64,000 bases of DNA from Ardenticatenales bacterium. GTDB lineage: Bacteria; Chloroflexota; Anaerolineae; Ardenticatenales; Ardenticatenaceae. How positions within the stretch are numbered: the stretch's first letter is position 1; the number at the start of each line of letters is the position of its first letter. Positions 28,901-36,177 of this stretch are shown here, one piece after another. The DNA lies in contig JACKAZ010000002.1 of NCBI GenBank assembly GCA_020634795.1, positions 1 through 64,000 on the forward strand, read 5' to 3'. The translations under genes and the position numbers were made by a program. Below the pieces are notes generated by a model. That model did not search any database. It saw nothing but the letters and a program-made list of their open reading frames with translations, and had not been told where the DNA came from.

Positions 28901-29282
28901 GGAATGGGAAGCGGCGGCGCGGGGGAAAGATGGCCGCATCTATCCGTGGGGCGGCAGTGAGTACGAGAGCGGACGGGCGAACATTGATGAGCGGCACAGC
29001 AAAGACGCCCCATACTACCTGCAGCAAACAAGCGCCGTCGGCATCTACCCGCAGGGCGACACACCGGAGGGAATCAGCGACATGAGCGGGAACGTGTGGG
29101 AGTGGACAGGATCGAGGTCTGAGGGTGATGGAGTTGACATAACGTGGCTGCGTGGCGGTTCGTGGATCCTCAATCCTCTGTTTGCGCGGGCGGCTTCCCG
29201 CTACGGGGACTTTCCTCGTGACCGGGACGTCAGCCGCGGGTTTCGGGTGATTTTGGCTCCCCTCTCCCGCGCTGATCGCTGA
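25971..29282 (+). CDS. DGR target 1: EAD - membrane segments - NACHT NTPase - FGE-like ligand domain
   Basis: The 1103-residue NLR-like protein has, in order: an effector-associated-type domain (1-105; NAAFYGETFRHRLP is shared with the gene at 37753); a Pro/Ala linker; two hydrophobic helices near 180-228; and a NACHT-type STAND ATPase with Walker A LLGEPGSGKTAAL near 373-385 and Walker B RLIWLFDGLNELP near 444-456. A helical region and a formylglycine-enzyme-like domain follow from about 855 (PDIVWVAVEGG through ISDMSGNVWEWTGS). The C-terminal 40 residues are the DGR variable region. Probable role: a membrane-linked sensor that recognises a ligand through the diversified surface and signals by EAD contacts. 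AAGGATAGCCT precedes the ATG, as in the third target. Signalling partners are inferred. Confidence 0.88.
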   Translation: MALERELRQRLIEALGPHLQSVSKRDSYLNAAFYGETFRHRLPATELSISGQDYAGQLVGVLDGRYQRTDADDAYTLVRLLDTIAADLSGDPSRRLSALAALVQRHYDVPPPPNPRPAAPYSAPPSQQTAQTARRTPRSDDATPAPYAAPTRLHGDKALQRNAAYEACVKQAERNVQTWMIIGMLPVLAVTGMLVAAVVIWFDLAEPFIAAAQIVGFVFFLWLFVLGVDSMGRHEIRKWLIEWEQERLNCEGKRSEARSATSDVPDPQLVGGEGAQLQPPPTSQRAAELAFLAQRRKAIAEDKRVLEAKYVEAGGRGEVVEIRQRYKYEPLDLPDEMAAIRERYAQEAWERSEREKRNYDSIFEAVADISHAALLGEPGSGKTAALRKLEVKAIDKAETDPSAPIPIFLPLREWLDGEQTLDAFMAEQVGVLAPYLPTLQSNERLIWLFDGLNELPVDQRIDKAKLIETLFVQNPAIVGVVSCREQDYPPNVLRLDSIAVQKLDALRIREFCCNYLGDEAGTQLFWEIAGDGMRARYNAFVEWMSEQSQPVDVDRQFWLGDRLPDDLGWGYDNWNWRTWLEMRRSENSFLALARNAYMLLLMVTVFSESGMLPANRGQLFRRFVDTLLVRESDNPLVRDEDKLARRVGSRIELFRRGKELLASLGELAFQMQHRRSEEGKDGSAVVAVSQGDAVAILGASGAEDIRLGMAANILGSADPISFSHQLLQEYFAATKLDEQRKAGKVEASTLWPSDRWWERTGWEETAVLMAGLYSADCTPILQWLHTANPEVAAQCIARSGATTATETREMLRAAWLQRLTDVKREPHPYARAAVGRALAIAELDNRKGVGLDGHGLPDIVWVAVEGGTHQIGGDGGAWSPLESQPAKIEPFKMAKYPVTNAQWNAFLNDEGGYADARWWAGLQKPATQAEPYWNYSNHPRESVDGYEATAFCCWLTARKRAAGAIAATEEIRLPTEVEWEAAARGKDGRIYPWGGSEYESGRANIDERHSKDAPYYLQQTSAVGIYPQGDTPEGISDMSGNVWEWTGSRSEGDGVDITWLRGGSWILNPLFARAASRYGDFPRDRDVSRGFRVILAPLSRADR
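29145..29266 (+). repeat. DGR variable repeat VR1
   Basis: 122 bp aligning without gaps to the template at 31623-31744 (opposite strand). Between the Trp codon and the GFRVILA codons I count 18 changes at template adenines. Three other changes in the repeat are at non-adenine sites (one C to T, CGC to CGT and GGT to GGG). The constant 3' part, TTTCGGGTGATTTTGGCTCC, is the expected initiation region of mutagenic homing. Confidence 0.93.
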
Positions 29283-29410
29283 ACTGCTGACCCCTGAACT
29301 CTGGGCGAAGGAGCGTTGGAACAGAGGAGCGTTGGAACGTTGGAACAGAGGAACCAACCTTGTGCCGGAAGGCGTAGCGTTGAGCAGGGAAGCCGCAATC
29401 GGCGCTTCCG
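29267..29410. repeat. conserved 3' flank of VR1
   Basis: Includes the shared C-terminal SRADR codons, then CTGACCCCTGAACTCTGGGCG and a GGAGCGTTGGAACAGA short repeat. Related flanks follow VR2 (34489-34640) and VR3 (40515-40665). The target gene 3' ends therefore spread as cassettes extending beyond the coding sequence. Confidence 0.75.
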
Positions 29411-30023
29411 CGGGGTGCCCTCACCCTGCCGCTTCGCGGCTGTCCCTCTCCCGACATCGGGAGAGGGCTGTTTTTGGCGAAGCATCTGGTGGGACGGATG
29501 GGGTGGGGTCACAAACAAGATCATGTTAGTGTCACGAAGCATTCGCCAAGCAGAATCTAAAAGTAGGAGAGGCAACCCACCCCGTCAAAGCAGCAAACGA
29601 CGCTGCTTTGCCACCCCTGCAAGGAGGGGATATACCGCTGTTTGCCTACGTTCTCCCCTCCTTGCAGGCGCGTAGCGGATGGGGGCCGCGAAAAGCCCTC
29701 TCCCCCGGCCCCTCTCCCGAAAATCAGGAGAGGGGTGCCTTTGGCGGGGTGTTTGGCCCAAAGTACCTCGGCTGCGGTCCTGTGTCACGGGGCGAAGCGT
29801 GCCGTCTATCGTCGAGTACAAGGGCGCGTTGCCAGACTCTTCACTTCGTTCAGAGTGACAAATGTGGGTTATCCTCAATTTGTCATGCTGAGGCGACAGC
29901 CGAAGCGTCTGGCACGAAACGCCCCGACTTCGGGCCTGTGTCACGGGGTGAGCTATGCCACACACCGCACCGCCACGTCGGGGCGGATCGCAACGCCCCA
30001 GCGGGAGCCGTCATCGTGGCGTA
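29411..30023. other. gene-free, repeat-rich stretch
   Basis: Carries dispersed words: TCGGGAGAGG inverted pieces, CTTCACTTCGTTCAGAGTGACA near 29840 and two copies of CCTGTGTCACGGGG(C/T)GA near 29780 and 29937. The reverse strand contains a non-coding repeat that reads CHSERSEES, a familiar translation of a dispersed repeat rather than a protein. No gene is seen. Confidence 0.55.
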
Positions 30024-30389
30024 TTATTCATCCGCCTCACGCGGCGACAACTGCGGGTGATCGTCGCGTATCTGCCGGCGCAACTGCCACGTATCGCTGT
30101 AGCGCAGATGATTGATCCAGCCATCGACGCTGGCATCCAATTCGGCGAAGCTGATATGCCCCGCCTCGTAGTCGTCAAGGCGCTGGCGCAAGCGGCGGCG
30201 GAAGTTGACGACGTTACGCCGCTTAACGTGGCGGTAGTCGGGGTAGACGACCCAGCCCAACCACGGAATGCCCGCCCGCGTGGGTGTCACCTGCGCCTCC
30301 GACTCATGGATCGTCAGCCGCAGCCCCGCCAGCCGATCGATGATCGCTCGCTTCCACGCCCACAACTCACGCTTTTCGTGCTGACGCAT
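30024..30389 (-). pseudogene. C-terminal remnant of a DGR reverse transcriptase
   Basis: The minus-strand frame encodes HEKRELWAWKRAIIDRLAGL, then LTIHESEAQVTPTRAGIPWLGWVVYP, RRNVVNFRRRL and DGWINHLRYSDTWQLRR (given in pieces). This is the palm-end and thumb region of DGR-type reverse transcriptases. The upstream catalytic part, with the YxDD box and the QG motif, is absent: the match stops at about 30385, where sequence on the opposite strand becomes avd. The template repeat lies 1.2 kb upstream on the same strand. As it stands it cannot be an active enzyme, so activity must come from elsewhere or belong to the past. Confidence 0.82.
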
Positions 30390-30635
30390 CGGCTCACCGG
30401 TGCGGCCCTCGATTTCCAAGTAGCACTCTTTGATGCGCACGTGCGGCAGGGCAATGCGCGGCTTCAGCAGTTGCAGGCCGCCGACGCCCATTTGAACAAG
30501 CTGCGCCTCTACCTGCGCCTTGCCAACGAGTGGCAATGGCTCTCAGCGGGTCAATACCAGCATGTGAGCCGCATGGTGGCCGAAGTGGGGCGACTGCTGG
30601 GTGGCTGGCTGAAGCAAGCGCGGGGCGGCAAGTAG
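30374..30635 (+). pseudogene. avd: C-terminal remnant of avd (DGR accessory four-helix-bundle protein)
   Basis: The plus-strand frame reads FVLTHRLTGAALDFQVALFD, then AADAHLNKLRLYLRLANEW and LSAGQYQHVSRMVAEVGRLLGGWLK before a stop at 30633-30635. The final pattern, Y..VSRMV.E.GRLLGGW, is the ending of DGR-associated Avd proteins, pentameric helix bundles that bind the reverse transcriptase and template RNA. The N-terminal helix is missing. It meets the reverse transcriptase remnant head to head within about ten bases, as expected for one junction of an inversion between avd and the reverse transcriptase gene. Confidence 0.72.
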
Positions 30636-30685
30636 CCGAAGAGAGGGACGAACTCCGCCCTTGAATTGATGCGGGGCGGGGAAGC

Positions 30686-30988
30686 TTAAGATGCCTTGTG
30701 CTGCGCCTTGCTTGGCGAGAGGTCCTTCAAGCTGCCGGAGAGGTATTTGTGGAGTACGCTTGCTGCCAAAGATTGGTAGGATAGTCCATCCTCCAATGCG
30801 CGACGCTGTAACGCTGCAAGATCGCGCCTAGAGAGTAGAACGGCTATCTGTTGATCGCGCCTGAAAGTTTCCCGTGCAGCATCAACCAAGTAAGCTCGCC
30901 GTTCGTCGCTCAGATCGGACTCAAATTCGCCAGCTTCGTAGGCATCATGTAGCTCTTGTTCTTCTGAATCTAGCAGAAAATCACTCAT
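30686..30988 (-). CDS. antitoxin of a BrnT-like toxin-antitoxin pair
   Basis: The 100-residue protein begins MSDFLLDSEEQELHDAYEAG and ends with VLHKYLSGSLKDLSPSK. The LEDGLSYQSLAASVLHKYLSG segment is typical of CopG/BrnA-type ribbon-helix-helix antitoxin C-termini. Its start overlaps the toxin stop by eight bases, so translation is coupled and toxin precedes antitoxin, as in brnTA. Such antitoxins normally repress their own promoter. A broken paralogue lies at 40674-41431. Confidence 0.75.
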   Translation of the reverse strand: MSDFLLDSEEQELHDAYEAGEFESDLSDERRAYLVDAARETFRRDQQIAVLLSRRDLAALQRRALEDGLSYQSLAASVLHKYLSGSLKDLSPSKAQHKAS

Positions 30989-31262
30989 CGGGACCTCGTA
31001 GGTATTGTTGTGTTGCCTTTCGGCTTGGGAACATCGTCTTGAGGAAAATCTCTTCCTCGCTCTCCACGTAGGGAACAAACCACGCATAATCGTCAAGTGC
31101 CAGAACGAATATCCGTTGATGGGGGTATCGTTCACTATTCGGGTGTCGTATGTCATCGAGCAAACCACCCGATAGAATCGCGAAGACAGCATCTTCGAAT
31201 GAAACTCCGCGTTCGCTAATCAAACGCTGATTCTTGTCAGCACTCCAATAAATTGGCTTCAT
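30981..31262 (-). CDS. BrnT-like toxin
   Basis: The 93-residue protein reads MKPIYWSADKNQRLISERG then VSFEDAVFAILSGGLLDD, RIFVLALDDYAWFVPYVE and IFLKTMFPSRKATQQYL. Strand-helix-strand order with the KN..L...GVSFEDA segment matches the BrnT/RelE-like ribonuclease toxins, which cleave RNA to slow growth. First gene of the pair. Position between the template repeat and the reverse-transcriptase remnant shows that the DGR core has been invaded or rearranged. Confidence 0.68.
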   Translation of the reverse strand: MKPIYWSADKNQRLISERGVSFEDAVFAILSGGLLDDIRHPNSERYPHQRIFVLALDDYAWFVPYVESEEEIFLKTMFPSRKATQQYLRGPDE

Positions 31263-31622
31263 ATCAAGAGTGTAGCAAAGTTGATCTGCTTGTCATAAGA
31301 TTCGTCTCTCAGTTCCAGCGTTCCAGCGTTCCAACGCTCCTTTGCTCCAATGTTCCAACGTTCCTTTGCTTCAATGTTCCAGCGTTCCACGGTGAGGGGC
31401 GGGCGCGGCGGGCCGTAGCCAAGCCGCGCCCGGCGTTGCTCTATCGTGGACGTCAGCGGTGCCCCGCAATGCCGCTCGACAACGTGCCACGCGGAGCCGC
31501 CCGCGCTCTCTATCTCCGATGCCTCGGCGCAGCCACCGTAGTGGCCACACATGGCCGGACAGCGTCACCCGCAGGGGTGTGCTGCGTTGTGGGCCGCCCC
31601 ACAACCTGGGAGGGGAGTGACA
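31263..31622. other. stretch between toxin gene and template repeat
   Basis: Contains GTTCCAGCGTTCCAACGCTCC-type short repeats at 31313-31390 (reverse complement of the GCGTTGGAAC words after the VRs). About 200 GC-rich bases follow directly downstream of the template repeat. No protein family is recognised; it may be part of the template RNA transcript. Confidence 0.45.
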
Positions 31623-31744
31623 GAGAGGGGAGCCAAAATCACCCGAAAACCGTTGTTGTTGTTCCGGTTACGAGGATTGTTCCTGTTGCGGGAAGCCGCC
31701 CGCGCGTTCTGTGGATTGTTGATCCACGAACCGCCGCGCAGCCG
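31623..31744 (-). other. DGR template repeat (TR)
   Basis: On the minus strand this 122-bp non-coding segment would read RLRGGSWINNPQNARAASR, then codons AAC AGG AAC AAT CCT CGT AAC CGG and four AAC in a row, then GFRVILAPL. Twenty-six adenines are concentrated in the codons that vary in the three VRs. AAC placement allows 15 or more amino acids per site without stop codons, the hallmark of DGR templates. It is not preceded by a domain, so it is not itself a gene end. Confidence 0.93.
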
Positions 31745-31844
31745 CTCTCGGGCGCTCCGACCAAGTCAGCGACAGTTGGCGGAATGACGATATAGCAGAG
31801 TGGCGTTGTGGTCAAGCGGGCTTCTCACGAGGGCGGGCTGCTGT

Positions 31845-31850
31845 TAGAAT
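31845..31850 (+). promoter_or_regulatory. putative extended -10 box upstream of the TIR target
   Basis: CTGTTAGAAT, identical to the words before the other two target genes. It would give a leader of about 470 bases, so it may be a repeat-borne promoter. Confidence 0.35.
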
Positions 31851-31879
31851 AAGGGTGCTGCCAGTCGAGTTGGGGATTG

Positions 31880-31935
31880 AAGTCCCCCGCTGGAAAGCCT
31901 GCGGCTACGCGTCCGCCTCCGCGGACGCTGGTCAT
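31880..31935. repeat. palindromic GCGTCCGC repeat
   Basis: The stretch CCGCTGGAAAGCCTGCGGCTA followed by CGCGTCCGCCTCCGCGGACGC matches, in reverse, the units at 37500-37560. It is a dispersed hairpin-forming intergenic repeat. Confidence 0.6.
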
Positions 31936-32320
31936 GCACATGGTCGGAAATATATTGCGACCTCCTACCCTTGTGGCGGGCGCTTTTTTCTCAACGCCGT
32001 GGCCCACAATCCGTCCGCGGAGGCGGTGGGTTCCCGCTTGCAGGTACGGCCCTTGGCCTACGAGCGCGGAGTTTCTAGGTAGCGTGAGCGAGAAATCTTG
32101 GCGCGGCAGGGCATGGCAGCTACATTGCGCTAGATCAGTGCAGTTGCAGGGGCAAGACTTGGATTGGCAACGATCCAGAACAATGGATTGTCCATGGCTC
32201 CCTCACGGCGAGATTTCTCCCGTCACGGAATTTGTCCCGGTGAGGGCCCCGTCGAAATGACAGTCACGGGTCCCCTAACTCAAATGTAACACACCCGATT
32301 GAAATTTGGAACGAAATTCG

Positions 32321-34504
32321 ATGAGCCAAGATAAAGTTGTGATGACACTCGAAGAGCGCAACCAACTTGTCGCTCTTGTTGCGAAACGCGCTGGAGTGTT
32401 GGGAAGCGTAGAGCGCGAAAACCTTTTAGAAACCATCGGCATGCATGAACTGGTCCTTGACTTGTCGATGAGTGGATCGGCCAACACCTTCGCCCAAGAG
32501 TTGGTGCGGAAATTGCAGGGCAAAGGACGCTTGGAATCGACCGGCCAACCGGCGCTCGTCTCGCTACTACGCGAGTTGCGCCAGCTTGTGAAGGGACACG
32601 CAGATGAACTCACCTTCGTGGAGGGCTTGCTGCATCCGTACCGCGAGATTGGCCAGCGTGGGCGCAAGCTTAACCTCTTCATCAGCTACCGCCGCAAAAG
32701 CTGGCCCTTCACGCAAAGCCTTGCTCGTGACTTGGCGCAGGCAATCAACGCTGATATTTTCGTCGATATCGACAGCATCGACGAAGCCAACTTCGAGCAA
32801 AGCATTCTGCGCCACCTGAGGGCTGCCGACGCACTGCTGTTGGTGATTAGCGAATACACCTTCAGCGAGCGCATCCACAACAAAGACGACTGGGTGCGGC
32901 GCGAACTTGAAATCGCGCTCTCTTTGGACAAACCGATCATCCTCGTTGCCCTTGATGGCCGCCTGCCACCTGCCACTGACAAACTGCCAGCAAGCCTGCA
33001 TGAGTTGCCCAAAATGCAGGCGATCTTCTTCTACCCCGATTACTGGCAACCCGCGATCGATAAGCTGGCCGCGTTTTTGGCGACCGTGACGACGGCAAAG
33101 CCTACCACCCGCCGCAGCACGATGACCGCACCCAGCGGTACAGCGGCAAAGGATGTGATGCGAACAATCTCAGCGGATGAAGTGGAACAAACCGACGCAG
33201 TGCCAATCGAAGACCCAAGTCCGTCAAAGACCTTTTTTGAAGCCCTGCGTGCGTTGGAAACCGAGAACTTTGACAAGGCGATCTTCCTCTTGGAAGAATT
33301 ATCACGAGTGGGATTCCGCGTGCCTCATGTGAGCATTGCGAACAAGCTTACTGAGGCGAAGTCATTACAACAGCGGTCACTTGAACTAGAGGTACAGCGG
33401 CAGGAGTACCGCTGGATCGCAAATCTAGCGGACCATCGCTATGCGGTGCCTGAGGCCAGACGTGCTTGGCAAGCCTTTCGGGAGGCCTATCCATTCTATC
33501 AAGAGGACAATGAAAATTTGCGTCAGCGATTGGCCCGCCAGCCTTTCCTTGAGCCGACAGCTGAACAACAGACGTTGTTAAATATGCTGCTTGATCCTAA
33601 CGTGCCCCCGCCGGAACGGGCCGAAGCTGGCCGCAAGTTGGCACAGATTGGCGACCCGCGCATGGGCGTGGGGCTTGATGTGGATCAGCTTCCGATGATG
33701 GCATGGATACCATTGCCCGCAGCCACGTTGACGGTTGGCGGCGACAAAGAGGCGTGGAATCCGCGAGAAGGGAAGCAAGTAAGCGTTGGGGCCTTCAAAA
33801 TAGCTAAATATCCCATAACCAACGCGCAATATGCCAGATTCGTGGAGGCGGGGAGTTACCGCGACGCACGGTATTGGGAAGAGGCGCGGGAAGCGGGCCA
33901 TTGGAACAGAGGAATTCTGGATGTTTACCGGTGGACTGGGACAGAATGGGCGGTAGAGCAGAGGCGCGGGCCAGCAAACTATGGGGCCAAATTCGACGTG
34001 GGAAATGCACCTCGGGTGGGCGTGAGTTGGTACGAAGCAGTGGCCTTCTGCCGATGGCTGACCGAACAAGAGCGAGCGCAAGGTTGGCTGTCCACAGATG
34101 AGGAGATACGGCTGCCAACCGAAGATGAATGGGAATATGCCGCCCGTGGTACGGAAGGGCGCATCTATCCGTGGGGCGGTAGTGAGTATGAGAGCGGACG
34201 GGCGAACATTGATGAGCGGCACAACAAAGACGGCCCATACTACCTGCAGCAAACCAGCGCTGTCGGCATCTATCCGCAGGGCGATACGCCCGAGGGGATC
34301 AGCGACATGAGTGGAAATGTGTGGGAGTGGACAGGATCGAACTATGAAGAGGGTAAGGTTTACATAACGCTGCGCGGCGGTTCGTGGTTCCACGGTCCAC
34401 GGAGCGCGCGGGCGGCTGCCCGCGACGGGGCCAATCCTCGTAGCCGGTACGACAACGTCGGTTTTCGGGTGATTTTGGCTCCCCTCTCCCGCGCTGATCG
34501 CTGA
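32321..34504 (+). CDS. DGR target 2: EAD - TIR - FGE-like ligand domain
   Basis: The 727-residue protein has an EAD-type helical domain at 1-105 (TLEERNQLVALVAKRAG, AQELVRKLQGKGRLESTGQP) homologous to that of the gene at 36178. A TIR domain follows at about 115-260 (LNLFISYRRKSWPFTQSLA, IFVDIDSIDEANFEQSI, DDWVRRELEIAL), then a helical linker. An FGE-like domain from about 450 contains YPITNAQYARFVEAG, RLPTEDEWEYAARGT and ISDMSGNVWEWTGS. The last 40 residues are variable repeat 2. TIR domains commonly hydrolyse NAD or make nucleotide signals, so this is a plausible effector-bearing receptor without its own NTPase. ATG at 32321 is preferred by alignment with the EAD of the later gene. Confidence 0.88.
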   Translation: MSQDKVVMTLEERNQLVALVAKRAGVLGSVERENLLETIGMHELVLDLSMSGSANTFAQELVRKLQGKGRLESTGQPALVSLLRELRQLVKGHADELTFVEGLLHPYREIGQRGRKLNLFISYRRKSWPFTQSLARDLAQAINADIFVDIDSIDEANFEQSILRHLRAADALLLVISEYTFSERIHNKDDWVRRELEIALSLDKPIILVALDGRLPPATDKLPASLHELPKMQAIFFYPDYWQPAIDKLAAFLATVTTAKPTTRRSTMTAPSGTAAKDVMRTISADEVEQTDAVPIEDPSPSKTFFEALRALETENFDKAIFLLEELSRVGFRVPHVSIANKLTEAKSLQQRSLELEVQRQEYRWIANLADHRYAVPEARRAWQAFREAYPFYQEDNENLRQRLARQPFLEPTAEQQTLLNMLLDPNVPPPERAEAGRKLAQIGDPRMGVGLDVDQLPMMAWIPLPAATLTVGGDKEAWNPREGKQVSVGAFKIAKYPITNAQYARFVEAGSYRDARYWEEAREAGHWNRGILDVYRWTGTEWAVEQRRGPANYGAKFDVGNAPRVGVSWYEAVAFCRWLTEQERAQGWLSTDEEIRLPTEDEWEYAARGTEGRIYPWGGSEYESGRANIDERHNKDGPYYLQQTSAVGIYPQGDTPEGISDMSGNVWEWTGSNYEEGKVYITLRGGSWFHGPRSARAAARDGANPRSRYDNVGFRVILAPLSRADR
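34367..34488 (+). repeat. DGR variable repeat VR2
   Basis: 122 bp, gap-free against the template. Between the Trp codon and the GFRVILA codons I count 15 changes at template adenines and one other (TCC to GCC). Variable positions give H, G, R, S, D, A, S, Y, D, V where the template has Asn, Gln or Arg codons. Confidence 0.93.
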
Positions 34505-34640
34505 ACCGCTGACCCCTGAACGCTGGGCGTTGGAACGCTGGAACAAAGGAGCGTTGGAGCGCTGGAACAGAGGAACCAACCTTGTGCCGGAAGGCGTAAC
34601 GAATAGCGTAACCCAGCGCAATCGGCGGTTCCGCGAAAAA
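34489..34640. repeat. conserved 3' flank of VR2
   Basis: Same layout as after VR1 and VR3: CTGACCCCTGAACGCTGGGCG, then GTTGGAACGCTGGAACA repeats, then CTTGTGCCGGAAGGCGTAAC and CGCAATCGGCG. It is partly duplicated again at 34655-34750. Confidence 0.7.
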
Positions 34641-35249
34641 CGAGAAACGAGAAGCGTTGGATCGCTGGAACAGAGGAACGCTGGAACAGAGGAACCGACC
34701 TTGTGCTGGAAGGGGTACCGCATGCCGTACCCCAGCGCAATCGGCGGTCCGAAAAAATCGACAAACCGTAACGCCACGTAGGGGCCACCCTTGTGGTCGC
34801 CCTGCAACGCCTCGGCTTCGGGCCTGTGTCACGGTGTGGACCGTGCGTGTCGTCACTCGCAACAAGGGCGCGTAGCCAGACCCTTCACTGCGCCCCGCTT
34901 GTTCAGGATGACAGGGTGGTGGGTGGCGTGTGTCACGCTCTGAGCATGTGAGGTGCTATACAAGCGACTCACGTGACAAACGTATACTCTCGTCCGCTAT
35001 CTCAAATCTCGGTTCGCCATAACATCTTTCACTTATCCTACTATCCAGATGTTTGTTCCAACGCTCCAACGCTCTTTGTTCCAACATTCCAACGCCCCAC
35101 CATGCTCCGCCGCGCTGGGCGGCAATGCAAAAGCAACGCAAGAGCAACGTGCCCCAACGCGGCAAGGCATGGGGATGCGGTGATGGGCCGTAGCACGGAT
35201 GTTAATACGAGGGCCAGCCATCAAGGGGAAATGGGAACGCAGTGGCTAC
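34641..35249. other. gene-free, repeat-rich stretch
   Basis: Contains a second degenerate copy of the VR flank (34655-34750), the CGGGCCTGTGTCACGG word near 34817, the CCCGCTTGTTCAGGATGACA word near 34896 and CCAACGCTC words near 35056-35095. Nothing coding is recognised. Confidence 0.5.
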
Positions 35250-35513
35250 CTAGCCGAAAAATCGTTCATAGTCGTCGTGGTTCCCGATCCAAAACCACGT
35301 CACCGTGTCACCGTCCATGACACCGATGGCGCGGACAGACAACGAGATTCTGGCTGACCAGATGTTCTCAGGGCTGTTGATGCACTTGAAATGAAGTGAC
35401 GGATGGAAGGGGTTGTCAGCCCAAAGCTGGTAGGCACGCTGCGCTCTCCGGCGCGTCTGCTCGTCGAGTGAGCGATAGGCCTTCCAAAATGATGGCAGCG
35501 TTGCAGAGTTCAC
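35250..35513 (-). CDS. RelE/ParE-like toxin
   Basis: The 87-residue protein contains FWKAYRSLDEQTRRRAQRAY, FHPSLHFKCI, ISLSVRAIGVMDGDTVTWFW and ends IGNHDDYERFFG. The W..IG.HDDY...F ending and the strand pattern fit RelE/HigB-type mRNA interferases or ParE-type toxins. It follows the antitoxin gene with a four-base ATGA overlap. It lies inside the DGR island between the TIR target and the EAD gene. Confidence 0.72.
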   Translation of the reverse strand: MNSATLPSFWKAYRSLDEQTRRRAQRAYQLWADNPFHPSLHFKCINSPENIWSARISLSVRAIGVMDGDTVTWFWIGNHDDYERFFG

Positions 35514-35740
35514 AGCTTATCATAATCCATGGGCGTTGCCTTGCCCGCCGCAATCTCATTTCGCGCCGTTTGCGCCGCTGCCATCAGTCCATCTTGCGCT
35601 TGGCTGAACAACTCATCCCATTTCTGCTCAGAGTGCATTTCTGCGATGTAGTCGCGCAGCATTTCTAGCGCCTGATCTTGTGCGGGTTCAGGCAGCATCT
35701 CCATCATTCTTGTCATCGTTACAATTGCTGCGGATGCCAT
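35510..35740 (-). CDS. antitoxin of the RelE/ParE-like pair
   Basis: The 76-residue, Met/Glu-rich helical protein (MTRMMEMLPEPAQDQALEML, EKQ-like acidic middle, TARNEIAAGKATPMDYDKL) has the composition of small antitoxins. It overlaps the toxin start by four bases. No DNA-binding motif is obvious. Confidence 0.65.
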   Translation of the reverse strand: MASAAIVTMTRMMEMLPEPAQDQALEMLRDYIAEMHSEQKWDELFSQAQDGLMAAAQTARNEIAAGKATPMDYDKL

Positions 35741-36177
35741 AGCTTGCGCTCCTCGTTTACTTCAAAATGCCCTTTCGGAAATTGTAGCAGAAGAAGTACA
35801 AGCCGTCGCCATCGGGCATAGCTCTCGCAAGTCTGTTTCACCGAGGCGGGATACGTCTCGCACTGCTTATGGGATACCATCACGGTGGCGACGGCGCGTC
35901 GCCAGACTCTTCACTGCGCTCCGCTTGTTCAGGATGACAGGGTGGTGGCTGGCGCATGCAACGCAAACACAACGCTACGTAGGGGCGGTTCGCGAACCGC
36001 CCCGCAACGCCCCTGCATCGGGTATGATGTGGTTGGTGGCTTGTCAGCGGGCTGAGCGGCGTGCGTGCAAGCTGAGGATTGATAGGTTTCGACGCCTGTT
36101 CCAGCGTTCCCGCGCTTCGGCTTGGCTGAGGGCACGCTGTTCCGGTGCTCCAATAGTTCACGAAAGGAAACAGCCCC
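35741..36177. other. repeat-rich leader of the EAD gene
   Basis: Contains GTCGCCAGACTCTTCACTGCG and CCGCTTGTTCAGGATGACAG near 35893-35941, copies of which occur near 34870, and GGGGCGGTTCGCGAACCGCCCC at 35981-36002, a perfect palindrome. AAAGGAAAC just before 36178 is the ribosome site. Confidence 0.55.

Larger units (their letters stand above)
31745..32320. other. leader and repeat region before the TIR target
   Basis: Holds a CTGTTAGAAT promoter word (31841-31850), a GCGTCCGC...GCGGACGC palindromic repeat (31906-31935) related to 37510-37550, and an imperfect inverted repeat GCGAGAAATCTT / GGCGAGATTTCTC (32088-32220). No gene is recognised. Confidence 0.5.

Noticed and set aside
28537..29282. 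Catalytic formylglycine-generating (sulfatase-activating) enzyme
   Set aside because: The fold is FGE-like, but the C-terminus is a DGR variable surface and the domain is fused to NACHT/TIR modules. A ligand-binding role is more likely than sulfatase maturation.
29585..29965. Minus-strand frame containing CHSERSEES
   Set aside because: This is the translation of a dispersed intergenic repeat, not a conserved protein.
30024..30536. Intact DGR reverse transcriptase
   Set aside because: Only the C-terminal region is present; the catalytic core would need about 600 more bases upstream, which are occupied by avd sequence and a toxin-antitoxin pair on other frames.
31253..31795. Plus-strand frame spanning the template repeat
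   Set aside because: It runs through repeats and the reverse of the template; no family similarity and no ribosome site.
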